A DNA stretch of 64,000 nucleotides, from positions 1,488,001 to 1,552,000 of the forward strand of contig NZ_LNJP01000003.1 in NCBI RefSeq assembly GCF_001547525.1, given 5' to 3'. Both the position numbers and the translations under genes were made by a program. Below are positions 8,559 through 17,842 of this stretch, one piece after another. Positions within the stretch are counted from its first letter, which is position 1, and each line of letters starts with the position of its first letter. The notes under the pieces are model-generated. The model was not told the DNA's origin. It searched no databases and was given only the letters and a program-made list of their open reading frames with translations. The stretch comes from Burkholderia anthina (GTDB taxonomy: Bacteria > Pseudomonadota > Gammaproteobacteria > Burkholderiales > Burkholderiaceae).

Positions 8559-11153
8559 ATGAATACCGCCTACCGCAAACCCCTGCCCGGCACGTCGCTG
8601 GACTATTTCGACGCGCGTGCCGCGGTCGATACGATCGCGCCCGGCGCGTACGACACACTGCCGTACACGTCGCGCGTGCTCGCCGAAAACCTCGTGCGCC
8701 GCTGCGATCCGGCGATCCTCGCCGATTCGCTGAAGCAGATCGTCGAGCGCAAGCGCGAACGCGATTTCCCGTGGTTCCCGGCGCGCGTGGTGTGCCACGA
8801 CATCCTCGGGCAGACCGCGCTCGTCGATCTCGCCGGCCTGCGCGACGCGATCGCGGACGGCGGCGGCGATCCGGCGAAGGTGAACCCTGTCGTGCCCGTG
8901 CAACTGATCGTCGACCACTCGCTCGCCGTCGAATGCGGCGGCTTCGATCCGGACGCGTTCGCGAAAAACCGCGCGATCGAGGATCGCCGCAACGAGGATC
9001 GCTTCCACTTCATCGAGTGGACGAAGAAGGCGTTCGAGAACGTCGACGTGATCCCGCCGGGCAACGGCATCATGCATCAGATCAACCTCGAGAAGATGTC
9101 GCCGGTGATCCAGGCGCAGGACGGCGTGGCGTTCCCGGACACCTGCGTCGGCACCGACAGCCACACGCCGCACGTCGATGCGCTCGGCGTGATCGCGATC
9201 GGCGTCGGCGGGCTCGAAGCCGAGAACGTGATGCTCGGCCGCGCGTCGTGGATGCGGCTGCCCGACATCGTCGGCGTCGAGCTGACCGGAAAGCGCCAGC
9301 CCGGCATCACCGCGACCGACGTCGTGCTCGCGCTGACCGAGTTCCTGCGCAAGGAGAAGGTGGTCGGCGCGTATCTGGAATTCCGCGGCGAAGGCGCCGC
9401 GAGCCTCACGCTCGGCGATCGCGCGACGATCTCCAACATGGCGCCCGAATATGGCGCGACGGCCGCGATGTTCTTTATCGACGGCCAGACGATCGACTAC
9501 CTGCGCCTCACGGGCCGCAGCGACGAGCAGGTGAAGCTCGTCGAGACGTATGCGAAGACGGCGGGCCTGTGGGCCGATACGCTCGCGAACGCGCAATACG
9601 AGCGCACGCTGACGTTCGACCTGTCGAGCGTCGTGCGCAACATGGCCGGCCCGTCGAACCCGCACAAGCGGCTGCCGACCTCCGATCTCGCCGCGCGCGG
9701 CATTGCCGGCCAGTGGGAAGAGAAGCCGGGCGAGATGCCCGACGGCGCGGTGATCATCGCCGCGATCACGAGCTGCACGAACACCAGCAACCCGCGCAAC
9801 GTGATCGCGGCGGCCTTGCTCGCGCGCAACGCGAACGCGAAGGGCCTCACGCGCAAGCCGTGGGTCAAGAGCTCGCTCGCGCCCGGGTCGAAGGCGGTCG
9901 AGCTGTATCTGCGGGAAGCGAACCTGCTGCCCGAACTCGAGAAGCTCGGCTTCGGCATCGTCGCGTTCGCGTGCACGACCTGCAACGGGATGTCGGGCGC
10001 GCTCGATCCGAAGATCCAGCAGGAGATCGTCGATCGCGATCTTTACGCGACCGCCGTGCTGTCCGGCAACCGCAACTTCGACGGCCGTATCCACCCGTAT
10101 GCGAAGCAGGCGTTCCTCGCGTCGCCGCCGCTCGTCGTCGCGTACGCGATCGCCGGCACGATCCGCTTCGACATCGAGAAGGACGTGCTCGGCCACGACC
10201 GGGGCGGCCAGCCCGTCACGCTGAAGGACATCTGGCCGACCGACGAGGAGATCGATGCGATCGTCGCGTCGAGCGTGAAGCCCGAGCAGTTCCGCAAGGT
10301 CTACGAGCCGATGTTCGCGCGCAGCGCCGACGCCGGCGCGCGCGCGGCGCCGCTGTACGACTGGCGCGCGCAGAGCACGTACATCCGCCGCCCGCCGTAC
10401 TGGGAAGGGGCGCTTGCCGGCGAGCGCACGCTGAAGGGCATGCGCCCGCTCGCGGTGCTCGGGGACAACATCACGACCGACCACCTGTCGCCGTCGAACG
10501 CGATCCTGCCGGACAGCGCGGCCGGCGAATACCTCGCGAAGATGGGCCTGCCGGAAGAAGACTTCAACTCGTACGCGACGCATCGCGGCGACCACCTGAC
10601 CGCGCAGCGCGCGACCTTCGCGAACCCGACGCTCGTCAACGAGATGGCGGTGGTCGACGGCGTGGTGAAGAAGGGCTCGCTCGCGCGCGTCGAGCCGGAC
10701 GGCAAGGTCATGCGGATGTGGGAAGCGATCGAGACGTACATGAATCGCAAGCAGCCGCTGATCGTGATCGCCGGCGCCGACTACGGCCAGGGCTCGTCGC
10801 GCGACTGGGCCGCGAAGGGCGTGCGGCTCGCGGGCGTCGAGGCGATCGCCGCCGAAGGCTTCGAGCGGATCCACCGCACGAACCTGATCGGGATGGGCGT
10901 GCTGCCGCTCGAGTTCAAGCCGGGCACGAACCGGACGACGCTCGGCATCGACGGCACGGAGACCTTCGACGTGATCGGCGAACGCACGCCGCGCGCCGAC
11001 CTGACGCTGGTGATTCACCGCAGGAACGGCGAACGTGTCGAAGTGCCGATGACGTGCCGGCTCGATACGGCCGAGGAGGTGTCGATCTACGAAGCGGGCG
11101 GCGTGCTGCAGCGTTTCGCGCAGGACTTCCTCGAATCGTCGCAGGCCGCCTGA
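8559..11153 (+). CDS. acnD: Fe/S-dependent 2-methylcitrate dehydratase AcnD
   Basis: The protein has 864 residues, full length for AcnD. It belongs to the aconitase superfamily and dehydrates 2-methylcitrate to a 2-methylaconitate isomer. The 4Fe-4S ligands are visible in ITSCTNTSN and in FACTTCNGMSG, and the substrate motifs in GTDSHTPH and DYGQGSSRDWAAKG. AcnD lacks PrpD's specificity and needs PrpF, which follows 22 bases downstream. The start MNTAYRK at 8559 matches the family N-terminus; the earlier in-frame codons from 8523 are not conserved. Confidence 0.96.
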   Translation: MNTAYRKPLPGTSLDYFDARAAVDTIAPGAYDTLPYTSRVLAENLVRRCDPAILADSLKQIVERKRERDFPWFPARVVCHDILGQTALVDLAGLRDAIADGGGDPAKVNPVVPVQLIVDHSLAVECGGFDPDAFAKNRAIEDRRNEDRFHFIEWTKKAFENVDVIPPGNGIMHQINLEKMSPVIQAQDGVAFPDTCVGTDSHTPHVDALGVIAIGVGGLEAENVMLGRASWMRLPDIVGVELTGKRQPGITATDVVLALTEFLRKEKVVGAYLEFRGEGAASLTLGDRATISNMAPEYGATAAMFFIDGQTIDYLRLTGRSDEQVKLVETYAKTAGLWADTLANAQYERTLTFDLSSVVRNMAGPSNPHKRLPTSDLAARGIAGQWEEKPGEMPDGAVIIAAITSCTNTSNPRNVIAAALLARNANAKGLTRKPWVKSSLAPGSKAVELYLREANLLPELEKLGFGIVAFACTTCNGMSGALDPKIQQEIVDRDLYATAVLSGNRNFDGRIHPYAKQAFLASPPLVVAYAIAGTIRFDIEKDVLGHDRGGQPVTLKDIWPTDEEIDAIVASSVKPEQFRKVYEPMFARSADAGARAAPLYDWRAQSTYIRRPPYWEGALAGERTLKGMRPLAVLGDNITTDHLSPSNAILPDSAAGEYLAKMGLPEEDFNSYATHRGDHLTAQRATFANPTLVNEMAVVDGVVKKGSLARVEPDGKVMRMWEAIETYMNRKQPLIVIAGADYGQGSSRDWAAKGVRLAGVEAIAAEGFERIHRTNLIGMGVLPLEFKPGTNRTTLGIDGTETFDVIGERTPRADLTLVIHRRNGERVEVPMTCRLDTAEEVSIYEAGGVLQRFAQDFLESSQAA

Positions 11154-11175
11154 CCGGCGCATTGGGAACACAGAC

Positions 11176-12366
11176 ATGGCTCACATTCCTCAAATCAGGA
11201 TTCCCGCCACGTACATGCGCGGCGGCACCAGCAAGGGCGTGTTCTTCCGGCTGCAGGATCTGCCGGACGCCGCGCAGGCGCCGGGCGCCGCGCGCGACGC
11301 GCTACTGCTGCGCGTGATCGGCAGCCCCGATCCGTACGGCAAGCAGATCGACGGGATGGGTGGCGCGACGTCGTCCACCAGCAAGACGGTGATCGTGTCG
11401 AAGAGCACGCGGCCGGGCCACGACGTCGACTACCTGTTCGGTCAGGTCGCGATCGACCGTGCATTCGTCGACTGGACCGGCAACTGCGGCAACCTGTCGG
11501 CGGCCGTCGGCCCGTTCGCGATCGCCGGCGGGCTGGTCGACCCGGCGCGCGTGCCGCGCGACGGCGTCGCGACCGTGCGGATCTGGCAGGCGAACATCGG
11601 CAAGACGATCGTCGCGCACGTGCCGATCGTGAACGGCGCGGTGCAGGAGACGGGCGACTTCGAGCTGGACGGCGTCACGTTCCCGGCCGCCGAAGTGCAG
11701 CTCGAGTTCATGGACCCGGCCGCCGAGGAAGAAGGCGCGGGCGGCTCGATGTTCCCGACCGGCAACCTCGTAGACGATCTGGCCGTGCCGGGCATCGGCA
11801 CGCTGAAGGCGACGATGATCAACGCGGGCATCCCGACGATCTTCGTCGAGGCGGAAGCGATCGGCTATACGGGCACCGAGTTGCAGGACGCGATCAACGG
11901 CGACGCGAAGGCGCTCGAGAAGTTCGAGACGATCCGCGCGCACGGCGCGTTGCGGATGGGCCTGATCGACACGCTCGACGAAATCGCGACGCGGCAGCAC
12001 ACGCCGAAGATCGCGTTCGTCGCGAAGCCGGCCGACTACGTCGCGTCGAGCGGCAAGCGCGTGAACGCGGGCGACGTCGACCTGCTGGTGCGCGCGATGT
12101 CGATGGGCAAGCTGCATCACGCGATGATGGGCACGGCGGCGGTCGCGATCGGCACGGCCGCGGCGATTCCCGGCACGCTCGTCAATCTCGCGGCGGGCGG
12201 CGGCGAACGCAACGCGGTGCGCTTCGGCCATCCTTCGGGCACGCTGCGCGTCGGCGCGCAAGCGCGGCGCGAGAACGGCGAGTGGACCGTCAAGAAGGCG
12301 ATCATGAGCCGCAGCGCGCGCGTGCTGATGGAAGGCTGGGTGCGCGTGCCGGGGGATGCGTTCTGA
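11176..12366 (+). CDS. prpF: 2-methylaconitate cis-trans isomerase PrpF
   Basis: The protein has 396 residues and the diaminopimelate-epimerase-like fold. It isomerises the AcnD product so that an aconitase can rehydrate it. Family signatures are ATYMRGGTSKGVFF near the N-terminus, GMGGATSSTSKTVIVS, VDWTGNCGNLSAAVGPFAI, and MGKLHHAMMGTAAVAIG near the end. The gene is last in the prp operon and is followed by a clear intrinsic terminator. No prpD and no dedicated methylaconitase gene lies in the window, so rehydration is presumably done by AcnB elsewhere. Confidence 0.96.
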   Translation: MAHIPQIRIPATYMRGGTSKGVFFRLQDLPDAAQAPGAARDALLLRVIGSPDPYGKQIDGMGGATSSTSKTVIVSKSTRPGHDVDYLFGQVAIDRAFVDWTGNCGNLSAAVGPFAIAGGLVDPARVPRDGVATVRIWQANIGKTIVAHVPIVNGAVQETGDFELDGVTFPAAEVQLEFMDPAAEEEGAGGSMFPTGNLVDDLAVPGIGTLKATMINAGIPTIFVEAEAIGYTGTELQDAINGDAKALEKFETIRAHGALRMGLIDTLDEIATRQHTPKIAFVAKPADYVASSGKRVNAGDVDLLVRAMSMGKLHHAMMGTAAVAIGTAAAIPGTLVNLAAGGGERNAVRFGHPSGTLRVGAQARRENGEWTVKKAIMSRSARVLMEGWVRVPGDAF

Positions 12367-12414
12367 CGTATGACGGTTCGTGCGTGCGGCGTGGCGCAAC
12401 TGAACCTCGGTCCG

Positions 12415-12451
12415 ATCCCTGCGAAGCGATTCCGCTGCGCAGGGATTTTTT
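12415..12451 (+). terminator. Intrinsic terminator of the prp operon
   Basis: ATCCCTGCG (12415-12423) pairs with CGCAGGGAT (12438-12446) and is followed by a run of six T. It begins 49 bases after the prpF stop. Confidence 0.88.
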
Positions 12452-12561
12452 GTTTGATGCGTGCGTGGCGGAAGCCATTCGATGACCAAGGCATCGAACC
12501 GACGCGCTCGCGCAGGTCGACCGTGAATCACGGGACCTGCGTCAGTCGACAGGAGAATCGC

Positions 12562-13614
12562 ATGTCATTGAACGCACCGCTTTCCGGAATCCACATCGTC
12601 GAATTCGAAGGTCTCGGCCCCGGCCCGCTCGCGGGCTGGATGCTCGCCGGCATGGGCGCGCGCATCACGCTTGTCGCGCGTCCGTCCGGCCGCACCAGCG
12701 CGCCGGACGCGCTGCGGGCCCGCGACGGCGACCTGCTGCGCGAAGGCAAGACGATCGTCGAACTCGACCTGAAGGCGCCGGCCGGGCGTGATGCCGCGCT
12801 CGACCTGATCGCGCAGGCCGATGCGTTGATCGAGGGGCTGCGGCCCGGCGTGATGGAGCGGCTCGGCCTCGGGCCCGACGCTTGCGCGCGCCGCCATCCG
12901 AAGTTGGTCTACGGGCGCATGACCGGCTGGGGCCAGGATGGACCGCTCGCGGCCGCGGCCGGGCACGACCTGAACTATGTCGCGCTGACGGGGCTGCTGT
13001 CGCTGTCCGCGCCGCGCGACGGCCGGCCGGGCGTGCCGCCGACGGTCGTCGGCGATGCGGGCGGCGCGCTCGGGCTTGCTTTCGGGATCGTCTGCGCATT
13101 GCTCGACGTGCGCGGCGGCGGGCCGGGCCGCGTGGTCGACGGCGCGATCGTCGACATCGTGTCGATGCTCGGGTCGCTGGCGCTGTGGGCACGCGCGAAC
13201 GGGCAGCTCGACGGCGCGCAGCCGAGCCTGTTCCACGACGCGCCGTTCTACGACGTGTATCGCTGCGCGGACGGCGAATGCGTGACGATTGGCGCGCTCG
13301 AGCCGCCGTTCTATGCGCTGCTGGTCGAACGGCTCGGGCTGACCGACGTCGATCCCGCGTCGCAGTACGACCGGGCGCGCTGGCCCGCGCTGAAGGCGCG
13401 TTTCGCGGAGGTGTTCGCGCAGCGGCCGTCCGCGCACTGGCGCGCTTTGCTCGAAGGCACCGACGCGTGTTTCGCGCCGGTGCTGAGCGTGGCCGACGCG
13501 GCCGTGCATCCGCACAACGCGGCGCGCGGGATCTATCGGACGGATGAGCGCGGGAACGTGCGGGCGAAGGTGGCGCCGCGGTTTTTGCCGTTGGCGGGGG
13601 ATGAAACCGACTAG
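12562..13614 (+). CDS. CaiB/BaiF family CoA-transferase (alpha-methylacyl-CoA racemase-like)
   Basis: The protein has 350 residues and begins like class III CoA-transferases and alpha-methylacyl-CoA racemases: PLSGIHIVEFEGLGPGPLAGWMLAGMGA. It then shows DLKAPAGRDAALDLI, ADALIEGLRPGVMERLG and YGRMTGWGQDGPLAAAAGHDLNYVALTG, which carries the family Asp. A racemase role (interconverting 2-methylacyl-CoA epimers) fits the length and GHDLNY motif best, but a CoA transfer role is not excluded. An AGGAG ribosome site precedes the ATG. The terminator before it separates it from the prp operon, although a link to branched acyl-CoA metabolism is possible (inference). Confidence 0.9.
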   Translation: MSLNAPLSGIHIVEFEGLGPGPLAGWMLAGMGARITLVARPSGRTSAPDALRARDGDLLREGKTIVELDLKAPAGRDAALDLIAQADALIEGLRPGVMERLGLGPDACARRHPKLVYGRMTGWGQDGPLAAAAGHDLNYVALTGLLSLSAPRDGRPGVPPTVVGDAGGALGLAFGIVCALLDVRGGGPGRVVDGAIVDIVSMLGSLALWARANGQLDGAQPSLFHDAPFYDVYRCADGECVTIGALEPPFYALLVERLGLTDVDPASQYDRARWPALKARFAEVFAQRPSAHWRALLEGTDACFAPVLSVADAAVHPHNAARGIYRTDERGNVRAKVAPRFLPLAGDETD

Positions 13615-13742
13615 GGCTGTCTTTCAGGAGGCTGCTTCCGTTCGTCGACGGCCGGGTGTCGAGCGCATCAGAGAGCCAAATTTTTGTGCCAAATTTCGTA
13701 TCAAATTAAGTACAATCGGCGCTCGATTGGAGAAGAGCGGGT

Positions 13743-13991
13743 ATGCCTCACACCATTCTGGCAAGCGTGACGGCTAGCGTCTCGGAGCTGAAGCGGAATC
13801 CGATGGGAACCGTTGCCGCGGGCGAGGGTTTTCCGGTCGCGATCCTGAATCACAACGAACCCGCGTTCTACTGCATTCCGGCGAAGACGTGGGAGGCGAT
13901 GGTCGAACGCCTGGGAGACATCGAAGACAATGCGTTGGCCGATTCGCGCACCAAGGAGAAGGTCGTCAAGGTCAAGCTGAATGACCTTTGA
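13743..13991 (+). CDS. Phd/YefM-like antitoxin of a type II toxin-antitoxin pair
   Basis: This 82-residue protein begins ILASVTASVSELKRNPM and continues with FPVAILNHNEPAFYCIPAKTWEAM, the DNA-binding N-terminal fold of Phd/YefM/StbD antitoxins. Its charged tail should bind the toxin. The ribosome site GGAGAAGAG precedes the ATG. Its last 11 bases overlap the toxin start, the usual coupled layout. The partner toxin reading frame is broken (next entry), so the antitoxin may now be a solitary regulator (inference). Confidence 0.87.
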   Translation: MPHTILASVTASVSELKRNPMGTVAAGEGFPVAILNHNEPAFYCIPAKTWEAMVERLGDIEDNALADSRTKEKVVKVKLNDL

Positions 13992-14258
13992 TCTCGCCTT
14001 TCTCGAACCTGCATTGAAGGGGAGAAGCTCGATCGCACCGTGCGCGATCAATTCAAGGCCAAGCTCGCCGAGCGGCTCGACCATCCCCGCATCCCGTCAG
14101 CCAAATTGCACGGCCACCCGGATCGCTACAAGATCAAACTGCCTGGTGTCGGCTATCGCCTCGTCTACGAAGTGCGCGACGCGGAAGTGATCGTCCTTGT
14201 GGTCGCGGTGGGCCGCCGAGAGCGTGATGCGGTTTATCTCGCTGCGATGAAACGCTAG
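13981..14258 (+). pseudogene. RelE/StbE-type toxin with a frameshift near codon 14
   Basis: The frame starting at 13981 reads MTFDLAFLEPALK, a typical RelE/StbE start, then leaves the family frame. From about 14022 the next frame reads EKLDRTVRDQFKAKLAERLD and on to PSAKLHGHPDRYKIKLPGVGYRLVYE, LVVAVGRRERDAVY and a stop at 14258. That is the rest of the toxin, including its basic catalytic-side residues. The junction AAGGGGAGAAG lacks about four bases compared with the codons expected for a K-E-W-E-K junction (inference from the family). No start with a good ribosome site would rescue the 3' part, so the toxin is probably inactive, unless this is a sequencing error. Confidence 0.78.
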
Positions 14259-14298
14259 CGCGACACGCGCCGCGGCATCCATGCCTGGACTCGGCAAC

Positions 14299-14742
14299 TC
14301 ACGCCGTTTCCACCGGCGCATCCGGCATCTTGCCGTCGCCGACCCGATTGATCGTGCCTTGCGCGATCGCGACGAGCCGCTCGTGATCGCCGTCGATGAC
14401 GAACACGTGGCACTGGCAGGTCGCCTGGTGCCGGCCCGCGTACACGAGCTTCGCGCGGGCGACGAGCGTACCGTTCACGGCCGGCCGCAGGTAGTTGATC
14501 TTGTATTCGGCGGTGATCACGCGCGGGCCGAGCACGAGCGCGCCGGCGAAGGTCAGCGCGTTGTCCGCGAGATAGCTGATCACGCCGCCGTGCACGAAAC
14601 CGTGCTGCTGCCGCAGTTCTTCGCGCACGGGCAGACACAGCGACACTTCGTTGTCGCCGATATGCATCAGCTCCGTGCCCAGCAGCATGCTGAACGGCTG
14701 CGCACGCAATGCGCCGCGCGCGTGGTCCGTGATGTCGGTCAT
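14299..14742 (-). CDS. PaaI-type hotdog-fold thioesterase
   Basis: This 147-residue single hotdog domain has the PaaI signature LRQQHGFVHGGVISYLADNAL, in which HGG and the acidic residue after it form the active-site loop. It also has ITAEYKINYLRPAVNGTLVARAKLVYAGRH. Family members hydrolyse acyl-CoA esters, often phenylacetyl-CoA or other aromatic intermediates. Here no catabolic operon is adjacent, so the substrate is unknown. It diverges from the chemoreceptor gene with 282 bases between. Confidence 0.9.
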   Translation of the reverse strand: MTDITDHARGALRAQPFSMLLGTELMHIGDNEVSLCLPVREELRQQHGFVHGGVISYLADNALTFAGALVLGPRVITAEYKINYLRPAVNGTLVARAKLVYAGRHQATCQCHVFVIDGDHERLVAIAQGTINRVGDGKMPDAPVETA

Positions 14743-15024
14743 CGAATTTCCTTCGAAATGAGTGCCCGCTTGCGCTGAACTCTAGGAAGGGGGTTCCGGA
14801 TAAGCAAGGAAATTCGTCCGCATTTCGTGCAAATCCCGGTGCGATGCGACGCGATTATTGCGTCGAATACCGAAGATCTCCGCGTTTGCGGGCGATTCGA
14901 CGCGAATGCGCGAGCGAAGCGCGCGATTGGCCCGCGTTTCCGGCCGTTCCGCCTAAAGTCCGACGAAGAAATGCCGCTAATGCCGGGGCATTGCCTCATC
15001 GTCCGCTTTCCAGGAATCCCCCCC

Positions 15025-16644
15025 ATGTTCGGAAAAATCAAGCTCGCGTCGGGTCTGTTCGGCGTGTTGACCGTGTTCTGTCTCTTCCTGTTCGCGATCG
15101 AAGCGCTCGGTTTCTGGACGCTCGCGTCGACGCGCGGCGGCGTCGACGATCTGTCGAACGTCGCGATCGCGCAGGCCGACGCGGCCAGCCGGGCGACCGA
15201 GCAGCTGCTCGACGCGCGCATCAACCTGTCGCGCGCCGGCACGCGGATGGTGCGCGGCGGGCCGAAGCCCGAAGACATCATCCGCCACGCCGGCGCATCG
15301 CTCGCGGAAGCGGACAAGGCGTTCGCCGTGCTGACGGCCGCGCAGCCGGTCGACGAGACCAACCGCACGCGCGTCGCGGCGCTCACCGAGCGCTATCGCG
15401 CGCTGCGCGGCGCGTTGGGCGAACTCGTGCAGTTCCTCGACGCCGACAACATCCAGGCGTTCCTCGACCAGCCGACCCAGGGCTTCCAGGACGCGTACAT
15501 CGCCGAGCTGCATCGCTTCACCGACTATGGCGGCACGTCGAGCCGCGCGGCGCTCGACACGATCGACGGCGGCATACTGTGGTTCAAGTCGGTCGGCATC
15601 GTGCTGCTGGTGGCGATGCTCGCGGCGAGCGCCGCGATCTACGCGGCCGCGCGGCGCGCGGTCGTCGCGCCGCTGGAGCAGGCCGGCCGCCATTTCGAGC
15701 GAATCGCGCAGGGCCGTCTCGACGAAGCCGTGCAGGCGGGCGGCGTATTCGAGATCGACCGGATGCTGCGCGGCCTCGCCGCGATGCAGACGAGCATCGC
15801 GGGCACCGTGCGCACGGTGCGCCACGCGTCCGACGCGATCCACCTCGGCGCGGGCGAGATCGCCGGCGGCAACGCCGACCTGTCGGCGCGCACGGGCACG
15901 CAGGCCGCGTCGCTCGAGGAAACCGCCGCGAGCATGGAGGAACTGACCGCGACCGTCCGGCAGAACACCGACAGCGCCCGCGCGGCGAGTGCGCTGGCCG
16001 ACGCGGCGCTCGAAGCGACGAGCCACGGCGGCGGCGTGGTCGACAGCGTGATCGACCGGATGCGCGGCATCGCGCAGAGCTCGGGGCGGATCGCGGAGAT
16101 CATCTCGGTGATCGACGGCATCGCGTTCCAGACCAACATCCTTGCGCTGAACGCGGCGGTCGAGGCCGCACGGGCCGGCGAACAGGGGCGCGGCTTCGCG
16201 GTGGTCGCGGGCGAAGTGCGCTCGCTCGCGCAGCGCAGCGCGCAATCGGCGAAGGAGATCAAGGCGCTGATCGAGGATTCGGTCGCGCAGATCAATGGCG
16301 GCGCGGAGCTCGTCGAGCGCGCCGGTGACGCGATGCGCACGGTGTCGGCGTCGATCACGCGGGTCGTGCAGACGATGTCGGAGATCACGGCGGCGTCGGT
16401 CGAGCAGAGCGTCGGGATCGAGCAGGTGAACCAGGCCGTCACGCAGATGGATCAGCTCACGCAGCAGAACGCGGCGCTGGTCGAGCAAGTCGCGGCGGCG
16501 GCCGCGTCGCTGAACGACCAGACCGCGCACCTGATGCAGGCGGTGTCGGTGTTCGAGCTGGGCGACGGGCGCGCCGCACGCGGCGATCGCGCGGCGCCGT
16601 CGCTTGCCGCGGCAGGTTACGAACCGGCCGGCAGCGCCGCGTAG
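15025..16644 (+). CDS. Methyl-accepting chemotaxis protein
   Basis: The protein has 539 residues. A first membrane segment lies at about 10-32 (LFGVLTVFCLFLFAIEALGF). A periplasmic Tar-like four-helix sensor domain reaches about residue 185 and is followed by a second segment near 190-212 (SVGIVLLVAMLAASAAIYAA). HAMP and the cytoplasmic signalling domain follow, with the hairpin tip IDGIAFQTNILALNAAVEAA and EQGRGFAVVAGEVRSLAQRS. It lacks the C-terminal NWETF-type methylation tether. ATG 15025 is chosen since MFGKIKLASGLF starts the first membrane helix. Its last 28 bases overlap the 3' end of the convergent epimerase gene. Confidence 0.95.
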   Translation: MFGKIKLASGLFGVLTVFCLFLFAIEALGFWTLASTRGGVDDLSNVAIAQADAASRATEQLLDARINLSRAGTRMVRGGPKPEDIIRHAGASLAEADKAFAVLTAAQPVDETNRTRVAALTERYRALRGALGELVQFLDADNIQAFLDQPTQGFQDAYIAELHRFTDYGGTSSRAALDTIDGGILWFKSVGIVLLVAMLAASAAIYAAARRAVVAPLEQAGRHFERIAQGRLDEAVQAGGVFEIDRMLRGLAAMQTSIAGTVRTVRHASDAIHLGAGEIAGGNADLSARTGTQAASLEETAASMEELTATVRQNTDSARAASALADAALEATSHGGGVVDSVIDRMRGIAQSSGRIAEIISVIDGIAFQTNILALNAAVEAARAGEQGRGFAVVAGEVRSLAQRSAQSAKEIKALIEDSVAQINGGAELVERAGDAMRTVSASITRVVQTMSEITAASVEQSVGIEQVNQAVTQMDQLTQQNAALVEQVAAAAASLNDQTAHLMQAVSVFELGDGRAARGDRAAPSLAAAGYEPAGSAA

Positions 16645-17726
16645 GCGGTCGCGAGGTGGTAGGGCGTCGTCGACGGCATGTCCGCGCGCGACACCTGCCC
16701 GTCGGCCGTCTTGCACTCGAACCAGCCGCGCGGATGCAGGAAGCGCGCGGCGAACCGCTCGATCTGACGTGCGAGCGGCGCGGAGGCCGGCGTGCCGCCG
16801 TGCGTCGCGAGCGCGCGCAGGTATTCGGTCTGCGCCCAGATCCGCTGCGTGCCGTCGATGCACGCGCCTTGCGCGTCGAGCGCCGCACACACGCCGCCCG
16901 TCTGCGGATCGACGCCGTATTGCTCGGCGAACGCGAACGCGCGCGACAGCGCGGCGGGGAGCCCGCTCCGCGCGAGCCGCGCACCGGCCGCGTCGACCAG
17001 ATAGAACCACTCGAACTGATGGCCGGGCTCGAAACGGTTGTCGGCCGCCCCGAGCGGCAGCTCGGCCACGCAGCCGGTCGCCGCATCGACGAACGTGCGT
17101 TCGACGGCCTGTGCGGTGCGCGCGAGCGCATCGTCGAACGCGGTGTCGCCGAACGCGTCGGCGGCCGCGAGCCACGCTTCGGTCAGGTGCATCAGCGGAT
17201 TCTGCAGCGCGCCGCTGCCGGATGACGAGAAATCGGCGTGCCGTGCGGCATCGAGCAACGCGTCGCCGTGGCGCGGCGCGAAGCGGTCCTGGATCAGCGC
17301 GGCGGTCGCTTCGGCCACCGTGCGCGCGGCGGCGTCGCCCGACGCCGCATGCCACGCGGCGCACGCAAATACGATGAATGCGTGCGTATAGAGGTCCTTG
17401 GTCGTATCGAGCGGCGCGCCCTGCGCGTCGACGCTGTAGATCCAGCCGCCGTGGCGCGGGTCGCGAAAGTGCCGGCACAGCGCATCGAACAGCGTGGCCG
17501 CGTGCGCGGTGTCGCCGGCCTGCGCGAACACGAACAGTTGCCTTGCGCACGCCATTGCGCGATAACGGGTCACGGGCAGCGGCGCGTGGGTGGCCGGATC
17601 GACGGCCTCGAACGGCAGTTGCAATGCCGGGTCGAACCCTGAACCCCGCCAGATCGGCAAGACGACGTGCGCGAAATGGTGGCGCAGTTGGGCGGCCTGG
17701 GCGGAAGCGGAGTCGGAAACGGACAT
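16617..17726 (-). CDS. AGE family epimerase/isomerase
   Basis: The 369-residue protein is a cytoplasmic (alpha/alpha)6-barrel of the N-acylglucosamine 2-epimerase / mannose isomerase (YihS-like) family. Visible family elements in order are RYRAMACARQLFVFAQAG, HGGWIYSVD, KDLYTHAFIVFACAAWH, NPLMHLTEAWLAAAD, FEPGHQFEWFYLVD, RIWAQTEYLRAL and TPYHLATAYAALP. The His residues in YTHAF and GHQFEW are the expected catalytic positions. The exact sugar is not determined; D-mannose isomerase is a reasonable guess. The start at 17726 fits the family length, and the open frame before it is not conserved. Confidence 0.92.
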   Translation of the reverse strand: MSVSDSASAQAAQLRHHFAHVVLPIWRGSGFDPALQLPFEAVDPATHAPLPVTRYRAMACARQLFVFAQAGDTAHAATLFDALCRHFRDPRHGGWIYSVDAQGAPLDTTKDLYTHAFIVFACAAWHAASGDAAARTVAEATAALIQDRFAPRHGDALLDAARHADFSSSGSGALQNPLMHLTEAWLAAADAFGDTAFDDALARTAQAVERTFVDAATGCVAELPLGAADNRFEPGHQFEWFYLVDAAGARLARSGLPAALSRAFAFAEQYGVDPQTGGVCAALDAQGACIDGTQRIWAQTEYLRALATHGGTPASAPLARQIERFAARFLHPRGWFECKTADGQVSRADMPSTTPYHLATAYAALPAGS

Positions 17727-17842
17727 GGTGGGGTTTTGAGCGCTTGGATCGAAACGTGTCGGCGCGGCCCGGAGAATCGGCGCGGCCGGGGCCAAGGATA
17801 AAACATTCCGCGCGGCCGGCACCAAAAAAGGAGATAAATCGA

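Noticed and set aside
6032..8560. An 842-codon minus frame over prpB and prpC
   Set aside because: It is the complement of two certain genes and has no motifs.
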